DNA from: GCA-2401735 sp051252095
GTDB lineage: Bacteria > Pseudomonadota > Gammaproteobacteria > Burkholderiales > Methylophilaceae
Assembly (NCBI GenBank): GCA_051252095.1
Contig: JBPOFK010000015.1
Coordinates: 1-59,269 of the forward strand
Length of the DNA: 59,269 bases
Reading direction: 5' to 3'
Position numbers and translations under genes: made by a program. Shown here in pieces: positions 8,064-15,669 of the stretch. Below the pieces are notes generated by a model. It ran no database searches, was not told the origin of the DNA, and worked only from the letters and a program-made list of their open reading frames with translations. Position 1 is the stretch's first letter; the number at the start of each line of letters is the position of its first letter.

Positions 8064-10132
8064 GCTTGACCTCCAATAAGGTTGGTAACTCGAATGGTTT
8101 TAGTATCAGGTAATTCTTCATGAGATAGCACACGAAGACGCGGGATAGCACGGCGTAAGAATTTGGAAAGTGCTTCCCTAAGTGGAGCAGGCACCAATAA
8201 AACTGGTGATACCCCCATCTGTTCTTGCTGGTACGCTGCGGCTTCTGCCTGGCTTGATAAACTTTCTGCCAAACTTGGTTCAATCGCAGCGCCTCCAGCA
8301 TTATTTGATTGTGTTGCTTGTAATAATAGTTTTTCTAAATTGCTATCTAATGCGACAACTGGAATCTCATCACCAGTTGGGAAAAGCTGTTGCACAATTG
8401 CACGACCTAACCTTATACGGACCAGTGCAGTTAATTCGGCGGCATCTTGTGTTTGGTGTGCATGCTCGGATAATGTTTCTACAATCGTGCGCATATCACG
8501 TATATGTACACCTTCAGATAATAGGTTTTGTAACACTTTTTGTACGGTAGGCAGTGGTAATAACTTCGGTGCCAAGTCTTCAATCAGCTTAGGTGCATCT
8601 TTGCTAATATGGTCAAGAAGTAACTGTAGTTCCTCACGGCCCAATAGCTCTGCCGCATTCATGGAAATAATATGATTTAAATGTGTAGCAATCACGGTAC
8701 CCGCATCCACAACGGTATAGCCCATTGCTTGTGCTTGGTCTCTAGCATCTGCATCAATCCAAGTTGCTGGTAAACCAAATGCCGGGTCTTTGGTTTCAGG
8801 ACCAGGTAGCGCTGCTGTAACACCGCCTGGATTGATCGCAAGAAATTGACCATAGTGAGATTCACCTTCAGCCATTTCAACACCTTTTAGGATAATGCGA
8901 TAAGCCGTCGGTTTGAGCTCAAGGTTGTCGCGAATATGGACAGTAGGTGCTAGGAATCCTATTTCCTGTGCAAATTTCTTGCGTAAACCTTTAATCCGTT
9001 TAAGTAAGTCGCCACCTTGACCTTTGTCTACAAGAGGGATTAGGCGATAACCTACTTCCAACCCGATAATGTCAACAGGAACAACATCATTCCAACTGGC
9101 TTCTTCCGATTCTGTTTCTACAGGTGCTTCTTCTTGCACAGGTGCTTCTTCAACGGCATTTTTTTGCCGCTCAGCAACAAAGTAAGCAACACCCGATAAA
9201 ACAGCCGCTAACATTAAGAATGCAAAGTTAGGCATACCTGGGATAACACCCATGCTTGCGACAATGCCTGCAGCAATATAAATAACTTTTGGATTAGAGA
9301 ATAATTGCGTGATAATTTGACCACCAATATCTTCATCATTGGCAACGCGCGATACCACCACACCTGCTGATACAGAAATAACCAATGAAGGGATTTGTGC
9401 AACAAGACCATCACCAATCGCTAATAAGGTATAGTTTTTAACGGCATCAGCAAAAGCCAAATCGTGTTGGGCCATGCCAACAATTAGGCCGCCGATGACA
9501 TTAATCAGCGTCACCAAAATACCCGCAACAGCATCGCCACGGACATATTTGCTAGCACCATCCATCGCGCCGTAGAATTCTGACTCTTGACTGATTTCTG
9601 CCCGTCTTGCTCTGGCGTCTTCCTCACCAATCAGTCCTGCATTTAAGTCAGCATCAATAGCCATTTGCTTACCTGGCATTGCATCAAGTGTAAAGCGTGC
9701 GCCAACTTCAGCAATACGCCCAGCACCTTTGGTCACAACCATAAAGTTGATAATGGTCAAAATGACGAAGACCACGATACCGACGGCATAATTACCACCG
9801 ATTAAGAAATGGCCAAAAGCTTCAATGACCTTACCCGCAGCTTCTGGTCCGGTGTGGCCTTCTGTTAATACAACGCGTGTTGATGCTACGTTGAGTGATA
9901 GGCGCAACATAGTCGTAACCAGCAACACTGTTGGGAATGCAATAAAATCTAACGTTTTTTTCGTTTGTAAACCAATTAACAAGACTAGAATTGATAAAGC
10001 AATGTTAAAACTGAATAACACATCCAGTGCTATTGCCGGTAACGGCAATATCATCATGGATAGCAACATGATGATAATGATAGGCCCAGCAAGCGTGCGA
10101 CTATCTAATGCATTTAGCCATTTGTCATTCAT
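8060..10132 (-). CDS. flhA: Flagellar export gate protein FlhA
   Basis: 690 residues, the normal length. Eight N-terminal membrane helices (to about residue 330) include the family signature around the conserved FHIPEP-type loop, here the segment GRIAEVGARFTLDAMPGKQM with RRAEISQESEFYGAMDGA after it (quoted in parts). The C-terminal cytoplasmic domain docks export chaperones and ends with the conserved LPDTKTIRVTN. It is the ion-conducting core of the flagellar type III export gate. Its ATG overlaps the flhB stop (ATGA, 4 bp). Confidence 0.97.
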   Translation of the reverse strand: MNDKWLNALDSRTLAGPIIIIMLLSMMILPLPAIALDVLFSFNIALSILVLLIGLQTKKTLDFIAFPTVLLVTTMLRLSLNVASTRVVLTEGHTGPEAAGKVIEAFGHFLIGGNYAVGIVVFVILTIINFMVVTKGAGRIAEVGARFTLDAMPGKQMAIDADLNAGLIGEEDARARRAEISQESEFYGAMDGASKYVRGDAVAGILVTLINVIGGLIVGMAQHDLAFADAVKNYTLLAIGDGLVAQIPSLVISVSAGVVVSRVANDEDIGGQIITQLFSNPKVIYIAAGIVASMGVIPGMPNFAFLMLAAVLSGVAYFVAERQKNAVEEAPVQEEAPVETESEEASWNDVVPVDIIGLEVGYRLIPLVDKGQGGDLLKRIKGLRKKFAQEIGFLAPTVHIRDNLELKPTAYRIILKGVEMAEGESHYGQFLAINPGGVTAALPGPETKDPAFGLPATWIDADARDQAQAMGYTVVDAGTVIATHLNHIISMNAAELLGREELQLLLDHISKDAPKLIEDLAPKLLPLPTVQKVLQNLLSEGVHIRDMRTIVETLSEHAHQTQDAAELTALVRIRLGRAIVQQLFPTGDEIPVVALDSNLEKLLLQATQSNNAGGAAIEPSLAESLSSQAEAAAYQQEQMGVSPVLLVPAPLREALSKFLRRAIPRLRVLSHEELPDTKTIRVTNLIGGQA

Positions 10133-11307
10133 GATGCAAATGCCTCCGTCTCTATCGTACTTTCTGTAGCAGATGGACTATGTGGATCTAGTTCTTCTGG
10201 TACAGGTAGTGTGGTAGGAATCTCAGGTTGTAAACCACCATAATCATTGAAAATACGCATTTGAAATACATAAGCGAGGACTTCTGCCACGGCAGCGTAT
10301 AGTGTTTCTGGAATTTCGCGCTCAAGCTCGGCATGTGCAAACAGCGCACGCGCTAATTTAGGAGACTCAAGCGTCATGATGTTATGTTCGCCCGCTATTT
10401 CACGTATCTTCAGTGCTAAAACATCTGCACCTTTGGCAACAACAATCGGTGCACGCATCTTGTCTTCTTTATATTTAATTGCCACAGCGTAATGGGTTGG
10501 GTTAGTCACAACCACATCTGCATTTGGAATCTCTGACATCATTCTGCGTTTTGCCATTTCACGTTGTTGTTGGCGGATACGCGCTTTAATTTCTGGGTTT
10601 CCTTCTATCTCTTTCATTTCTTGACGCACTTCTTCTTTTGTCATTTTTAACTTTTGCGCGTATTGGTATAACTGAAAAGGCACATCAATCAATGCAATCA
10701 AGATCAGTGCACTGACGATGGATAAGAAGCCCATTTGCATTAAAGAGCCAACTTCGCCGATGCTGTTTTTAACTGGCATTACTGATAAACCCAAAATTGG
10801 ATCAATATCATGGGCAATGACAAAATAAGAAACGGTTCCTACCAAGATTGTTTTTAAAATAGATTTTACTAACTCGACTGCAGAGTTTTTTGAGAATAAA
10901 TTTTTAATGCCCTTTAGCGGATTCAGTTTGCTGAATTTTGGTTGCAGCGCTTTTCCACTGAGTAGCCAACCACCAATCAGCGCTGGTGAAGCTAATGCAA
11001 CAATTACGAGTAAGATAGCAAGTGGTGCAAAAGCCAATAGTAGGTCGAAGACAGACTCTGTTATTTGCATGAGCAAATACGCAGGATCAAATGCAGAAGC
11101 ACGATCTAATGTTAGACCTTGAGTCAGTGTTTGCTTAAGGGCTGCATTTAAATTGCCACCCATCATGAGAATGCCTAGGCCTGCTGCCAGCAACAATGTC
11201 ACAGTGCCCAACTCTCTAGAGCGGGGTACATCGCCATCTTCACGCGCCTTCTCAAGGCGCTTCGGGGTGGCCTCTTCTGTTTTTTCTAAATCGCTACTTT
11301 CAGACAT
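10129..11307 (-). CDS. flhB: Flagellar export switch protein FlhB
   Basis: 392 residues. The start MSESSDLEKTEEATPKRLEKAREDG is characteristic (quoted in part). Four membrane helices follow, and the cytoplasmic domain contains the autocleavage site N-P-T-H near residue 267, which switches export from rod/hook to filament substrates. The C-terminal tail after about residue 355 (with EIPTTLPVPEELDP) is a little longer than usual. It is the first gene of the flhB-flhA-flhF-flhG-fliA-motC-motD operon and faces away from flhDC. Confidence 0.97.
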   Translation of the reverse strand: MSESSDLEKTEEATPKRLEKAREDGDVPRSRELGTVTLLLAAGLGILMMGGNLNAALKQTLTQGLTLDRASAFDPAYLLMQITESVFDLLLAFAPLAILLVIVALASPALIGGWLLSGKALQPKFSKLNPLKGIKNLFSKNSAVELVKSILKTILVGTVSYFVIAHDIDPILGLSVMPVKNSIGEVGSLMQMGFLSIVSALILIALIDVPFQLYQYAQKLKMTKEEVRQEMKEIEGNPEIKARIRQQQREMAKRRMMSEIPNADVVVTNPTHYAVAIKYKEDKMRAPIVVAKGADVLALKIREIAGEHNIMTLESPKLARALFAHAELEREIPETLYAAVAEVLAYVFQMRIFNDYGGLQPEIPTTLPVPEELDPHSPSATESTIETEAFAS

Positions 11308-11864
11308 ATGATTCCCTGATTCATAAAATTTATCTTTTACATAAAGATAAAACTAATGTTCCATTTGTTACATTTGCACTACGTACTTCATTGGAACCTA
11401 TTATCAGGTTAGTCAAGCGGAGTTTATCTGTCGAATAAGAGGGTGAAAATGCCTTTTTCTCACTGTCTGATGGAGCAGTTTAAAAAATATCTAGATTATT
11501 TTTAGTTTTTTAAATAATAAAAACAATTACTTATAAAATAATTGCTATTTTTTAATAAAAAATCCTAAAGTTTCTAATTGCATAGTCGTTAACGGTATAT
11601 CTCTTATTGCAAATAGAAAAAGGTAAGCATGGTTTAGATTATAAAATCAGAAATTTAGCATTACTAAAAATTGATATATATAAGGTATCTTTAGCCCCCG
11701 TGTAGGTGTTTGTAGGACAAACACCTACACGGGCGTGTCTGCTCGTCTTACAAAAAAAACCGACAAACCCCAATAGTCCTTTTCGCTTAATAGGTTCAAA
11801 GTACGTTTCATGCGGCAAACACAATGTTTAATGCAGTTTAATTTAAGGATTTGGGGGAATTAAA
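11308..11864. other. Divergent intergenic region between flhB and flhD (557 bp)
   Basis: This is the longest non-coding stretch in the window. It separates the flhB operon from flhDC and must carry promoters for both. The 11480-11680 part is very AT-rich, with several TATA-like runs that do not single out one promoter. The only strong structure is the hairpin at 11697-11733, described separately. A 61-codon minus-strand frame across it (11639-11824) looks accidental because it reads through the palindrome. The last 20 bases before flhD contain GGATTTGGGGGA, which includes the ribosome-binding site. Confidence 0.7.
11697..11733. repeat. Perfect 17-bp inverted repeat, 3-nt loop, upstream of flhD
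   Basis: The left arm 11697-11713 and the right arm 11717-11733 are exact reverse complements, separated by AGG. Transcribed toward flhD this would be a long stable hairpin whose tip reads U-AGG-A. Neither side is followed by a T-run, so it does not look like an intrinsic terminator. It lies 131 bp upstream of the flhD start and could be an operator, an RNA processing site or a leader element. Confidence 0.75.
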
Positions 11865-12170
11865 ATGAATGAAACTGAAATGATGAACGAGATTAAAGAT
11901 GCAAATCTCAACTATTTAATGTTAGCACAACAAATGATTCGTGCCGATAGAGCGACTGCAATTTTTCGCTTAGGCATTAGTGAAGACATCGCTGATTTGT
12001 TAGAAGGTTTAAGCAACTTTCAAATTTTAAAGCTCAGTAGTAGCAATATGATGCTTGCAAGATTCCGTTTCGAAGACAGCGCCATTTTGAGTATGTTGAC
12101 TGACTACACAAAAGATCGCTCACTTGCAAATGCACATTCAGCCATCTTGTTATCTGGCCAACCAGCATAG
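11865..12170 (+). CDS. flhD: Flagellar transcriptional activator FlhD
   Basis: 101 residues, matching FlhD in length and sequence layout: helical start with EIKDANLNYLMLAQQMIRAD (in part), then RATAIFRLGISEDIADLLEGLS. FlhD binds FlhC to form the FlhD4C2 activator of class II flagellar genes. A strong GGGGGA ribosome-binding site stands seven bases before the ATG. flhC follows 26 bp downstream. Having flhDC rather than FleQ as master regulator fits a betaproteobacterium. Confidence 0.95.
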   Translation: MNETEMMNEIKDANLNYLMLAQQMIRADRATAIFRLGISEDIADLLEGLSNFQILKLSSSNMMLARFRFEDSAILSMLTDYTKDRSLANAHSAILLSGQPA

Positions 12171-12196
12171 ATAACGATTGAATCATAAATAGGTAA

Positions 12197-12793
12197 GTGG
12201 AGAGAGTCATGAAAAATACTGGTGTAAAGAAAAGCATCGTTAGCGAAGGCGAACAAATTCAGTTGGCAACAGAAATGATCAAGCTAGGTGCTAGACTACA
12301 ACTATTAGAATCACAAACTACATTGTCACGTGAGCGTTTAATCAAGCTCTACAAAGAATTAAAGGGCATGTCGCCACCAAAAGGTATGTTACCTTTCTCG
12401 ACAGACTGGTTTTTAACTTGGCAGCCGAATATTCATTCTTCTATTTTTTTGAATATCCATGATTATCTAGTCGAAAATGCAGGCGTAGATAGCATAACGG
12501 CAGTACTTAAAGCCTATAGTTTATATTTACAGCAAGTCGGTCATGACTCAGAAGAAGAGCCTGTATTGTCATTAACACGCGCTTGGACTTTGATTCGCTA
12601 TGTTGACAGCAAAATGCTGAAGATGAAATCATGTACTTGCTGCACTGGTCAGTTTGTTGTGAATGCATATGATCTTAATCAGAACTATTTATGTAGTTTA
12701 TGTCATATCCCATCACGTGCAGGCAAAACCAAGAAAGCGAAAAAAGCAAAAGAGCTTGAATACAAGCTAGTCGATTCTAGCGTTGTTGCATAA
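12197..12793 (+). CDS. flhC: Flagellar transcriptional activator FlhC
   Basis: 198 residues. The N-terminal half holds the DNA-binding helices (ARLQLLESQTTLSRERLIKLYKE, in part). The C-terminal zinc site is visible as C-T-C-C around residue 153 and C-S-L-C about 20 residues later, the four-cysteine cluster of FlhC. It ends with a lysine-rich tail. It works as FlhD4C2 and is co-transcribed with flhD. The methyltransferase gene starts only a few bases after its stop. Confidence 0.95.
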   Translation: MERVMKNTGVKKSIVSEGEQIQLATEMIKLGARLQLLESQTTLSRERLIKLYKELKGMSPPKGMLPFSTDWFLTWQPNIHSSIFLNIHDYLVENAGVDSITAVLKAYSLYLQQVGHDSEEEPVLSLTRAWTLIRYVDSKMLKMKSCTCCTGQFVVNAYDLNQNYLCSLCHIPSRAGKTKKAKKAKELEYKLVDSSVVA

Positions 12794-12801
12794 AGCAGGG
12801 C

Positions 12802-13602
12802 ATGCGAACGATGATTAACATGCCTTTGAAAGGGGTGCAGATCAGGCGAAATATAAAATTGCCGCCAGCACTATTGGCAATCTTTGTTCAGCTAGTCGCC
12901 TTGTCCATCGTGCTGTTAAGTGTCATTGGTATTAATAGTTTTTTTGCGGTACGTTTTTCATTTTTTACATTGGTTGTAATGCAAGCAACAACCGCTGTAT
13001 GCGTTTGTAATGTTGCTAATATGGCTAAATGGTGGCGCTGGATACATGGGCTTTTTCCACTGGTTATGTATGATATGTCATTGTTGGCTGTGCCCAATGA
13101 ACTTTATTTATTCGGTTTTTTAATAACGCTCAGCGTTTTTTGGACGACGTTTTGTAGCCAAGTCCCTTTTTATCCTTCGCGCCCTATCGTGCGAGCAAAA
13201 ATTGCAGCACTGATTCCCCCAAATCAAGCGTTTCGGATGATTGATATCGGTAGTGGCCTTGGTGATTTATCGATGCATATTGCAGATGCAAAAAAATTAA
13301 GCCAAGTTGACGGCATTGAAATTGCGCCGATGCCATGGTTAATTAGTGTGCTACGGGCTTGGTTCAGGAAGTCAACTGCTCGCTTTACATTAGGTAATTA
13401 TCACGCACTCAATTTTGCACAATATGATTTAGTTTTTGCTTATCTTTCCCCTGCTGCAATGCCAGCATTATGGGAAAAATCGCAACAGGAAATGCAAAAA
13501 GGTAGCCTATTAGTCAGCTATGAATTTAGTATTCCCGATGTCCCCGCTACCTTTACAATTCAAGATGATAATCATCCAGCTATTTACGTTTGGAAAATCT
13601 AA
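12802..13602 (+). CDS. Membrane-linked class I SAM methyltransferase in the flhDC-mot operon
   Basis: 266 residues. Residues about 20-110 hold three or four hydrophobic segments; a cytoplasmic methyltransferase domain follows with motif I I-D-I-G-S-G-L-G-D (near 151) and an acidic end to strand 2 (DGIEIAP). The tail is short. The SAM site is intact; the substrate is unknown. The gene sits between flhC and motA, so a role in motility, such as modifying a flagellar or regulatory protein, is plausible but not shown. The start may be the ATG at 12802 or the one at 12811, which is better spaced from the AGGGC upstream. Confidence 0.75.
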   Translation: MRTMINMPLKGVQIRRNIKLPPALLAIFVQLVALSIVLLSVIGINSFFAVRFSFFTLVVMQATTAVCVCNVANMAKWWRWIHGLFPLVMYDMSLLAVPNELYLFGFLITLSVFWTTFCSQVPFYPSRPIVRAKIAALIPPNQAFRMIDIGSGLGDLSMHIADAKKLSQVDGIEIAPMPWLISVLRAWFRKSTARFTLGNYHALNFAQYDLVFAYLSPAAMPALWEKSQQEMQKGSLLVSYEFSIPDVPATFTIQDDNHPAIYVWKI

Positions 13603-13741
13603 GAGCCTTTAGCGTCCCGCTTATTTTTAATGCGCTTAAAGGTAAGCAAATCTCCCTTTATTCGAGCAATTGATTTCGTCACTATTTTGCTATTCTGAGT
13701 AGAACTCAAATTAATCAATATCAGCATTAGGGTCTTAAATT

Positions 13742-14602
13742 ATGTTTGTCATTATTGGATATATCGTTGTTTGCGGCACAATTTTTGGCGGTTACGCACT
13801 CGCGGGTGGCCATCTGGGCGGTTTATGGCAGCCGTTAGAAGTGTTGATGATATTTGGTGGTGCATTGGGCGCTTTTATTGTGGGCAATGACACAAAGGCA
13901 CTTAAGGCGACTGTAAAAGCGTTACCTAGCATTTTTAAAGGTTCTAAATATACCAAAGCGCTGTATTTGGATTTACTCGCATTGATGTATGAAATTCTGA
14001 CCAAAATCCGAAAAGACGGCATGATGTCAATAGAAACCGATATTGAAAATCCAGAGTCTAGCCCACTATTTAGTAAGTATCCGAACATTATGAGTGATCA
14101 TCACTTGACGGATTTTATTTGTGATTATTTAAGACTAATGGTCTCAGGCAATATGGATGCCTTCCAAGTTGAAAACCTAATGGATAACGAGTTGGAAACG
14201 CATCATATGGAAGGTCACGTGCCAGCTCACTGCATCACACGACTAGGAGATGCGCTACCTGCCTTTGGGATTGTGGCTGCGGTGATGGGCGTGGTACACA
14301 CCATGGAAAACGTTGCACTACCGCCAGCTGAATTAGGTGTGCTGATTGCACACGCCTTAGTTGGTACATTTTTAGGTATCTTATTAGCTTATGGTTTTGT
14401 AGGGCCATTAGGCAGCTTATTAGAGCAGAAGCTCGAAGAAAGCTCTAAGATTTTACAAACGGTCAAAGTCACCTTATTAGCTAGCTTAAACGGTTATGCG
14501 CCGGCGATTGCGGTCGAGTTTGGTCGAAAAGTTTTATATTCAACAGAACGCCCAGGCTTTACTGAGCTAGAAGAGCATGTCAAAGATGCTAAAAATAAAT
14601 AA
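13742..14602 (+). CDS. motA: Flagellar motor stator protein MotA
   Basis: 286 residues, the full length of MotA. N-terminal helices (VIIGYIVVCGTIFGGYALAGG, in part) are followed by a large cytoplasmic loop with a charged segment, and by helices 3 and 4 with LPAFGIVAAVMGVVHTM. MotA and MotB form the proton-driven stator. The 139 bp upstream contain only an imperfect CCTTTAGCG/CGCTTAAAGG repeat and no T-run, so motA may be transcribed from the flhDC promoter, its own, or both. Confidence 0.95.
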   Translation: MFVIIGYIVVCGTIFGGYALAGGHLGGLWQPLEVLMIFGGALGAFIVGNDTKALKATVKALPSIFKGSKYTKALYLDLLALMYEILTKIRKDGMMSIETDIENPESSPLFSKYPNIMSDHHLTDFICDYLRLMVSGNMDAFQVENLMDNELETHHMEGHVPAHCITRLGDALPAFGIVAAVMGVVHTMENVALPPAELGVLIAHALVGTFLGILLAYGFVGPLGSLLEQKLEESSKILQTVKVTLLASLNGYAPAIAVEFGRKVLYSTERPGFTELEEHVKDAKNK

Positions 14603-14646
14603 GCTAATTGCTGTAATGAATAAAGCAAATCATAACGGAGATAAAC

Positions 14647-15615
14647 ATGGCTGAACAACCAGTCAGACCGATTATTGTTAAGAAAATCAAAAAAGTAAGT
14701 GGTGGTCATCATGGCGGCGCATGGAAAATTGCATACGCCGATTTTGTGACGGCCATGATGGCATTTTTTCTATTGATGTGGTTGTTAGGTTCAGCATCAA
14801 AAGGGCAGTTGGAAGGCATTGAGTCCTATTTTAAAACCCCGCTTAGAGTCGCTTTAATGGGTGGGCCAAGTGTTGGAGCAAGCGATTCTATACTTAAAGG
14901 TGGCGGTAAGGATTTAACCAAGAAGCAATTACAGGTTAAACCTAAAGATGGATCAGAAGAAAAAGAGAAATCGCCTGATCTTAAAGAAGCCAAAAAAGCA
15001 TTAGAAGCTGAAGAGACAAGAAAGTTAGAAAATCTTAAAGCAAAGATTGAAAGCACAATTGATAGCAATATCACGCTGCAAAAGTTTAAGAAACAACTGC
15101 TATTGGATATTACCTCTGAAGGGTTGCGGATTATTATTGTTGATGAGCTTAATCGGCCTATGTTTAACTCTGCTCGAGCTGAGTTGCAGCCCTATGCCAA
15201 AGAGATTTTGCAAGAACTGGGTAAAACCCTCAATGATGTACCCAATCGAATAAGTTTGTCCGGCCATACAGATGCAACGCCTTATAGCACAGGTGAGACC
15301 GCTTATAGTAATTGGGAGCTTTCAGCTGACCGCGCAAATGCTTCACGCCGCGAGCTCATTGCGGGTGGAATGGATGAGCGTAAGTTGTTACGAGTCGTTG
15401 GACTTTCATCAGCCGCTTTGTATGACAGAGAAGACCCTTTTAATCCAATTAATCGTCGCATCAGTATTATCGTGATGAACAAGCAAGCAGAAGAGCGCGT
15501 CATTGCGGACGAGTCTGCCTTGCATGTCACCAATAATCAAGACACAAAAGATGTCGTTGATAGTATTTCAGCAGCCGATATGATTGATGCTATCGATCAG
15601 TCAGGGCAAGACTAG
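14647..15615 (+). CDS. motB: Flagellar motor stator protein MotB
   Basis: 322 residues. The membrane anchor has the proton-carrying Asp in AWKIAYADFVTAMMAFFLLMW (motif Y-A-D-F, about residue 38). A charged linker of about 130 residues leads to the OmpA-like peptidoglycan-binding domain, with LSGHTDATPY and the closing N-P-I-N-R-R-I. GGAG lies nine bases before the ATG. It forms a stator with MotA, encoded 44 bp upstream. Unlike MotD it has the long periplasmic linker typical of enterobacterial MotB. Confidence 0.95.
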   Translation: MAEQPVRPIIVKKIKKVSGGHHGGAWKIAYADFVTAMMAFFLLMWLLGSASKGQLEGIESYFKTPLRVALMGGPSVGASDSILKGGGKDLTKKQLQVKPKDGSEEKEKSPDLKEAKKALEAEETRKLENLKAKIESTIDSNITLQKFKKQLLLDITSEGLRIIIVDELNRPMFNSARAELQPYAKEILQELGKTLNDVPNRISLSGHTDATPYSTGETAYSNWELSADRANASRRELIAGGMDERKLLRVVGLSSAALYDREDPFNPINRRISIIVMNKQAEERVIADESALHVTNNQDTKDVVDSISAADMIDAIDQSGQD

Positions 15616-15669
15616 TTTCCTCTATCTCTCTTTTATCTTAGCTGATTTCCGCCTGAGATGGATATCTGC

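Noticed and set aside
8163..8675. 170-codon frame antisense to flhA
   Set aside because: Fully inside a strongly supported gene; no start signal or domain.
11697..11733. Intrinsic terminator at the hairpin
   Set aside because: No T-run follows on either strand.
11639..11824. 61-codon minus-strand frame upstream of flhD
   Set aside because: It reads through the perfect palindrome and has no ribosome-binding site or recognisable composition; the palindrome explains the region better.
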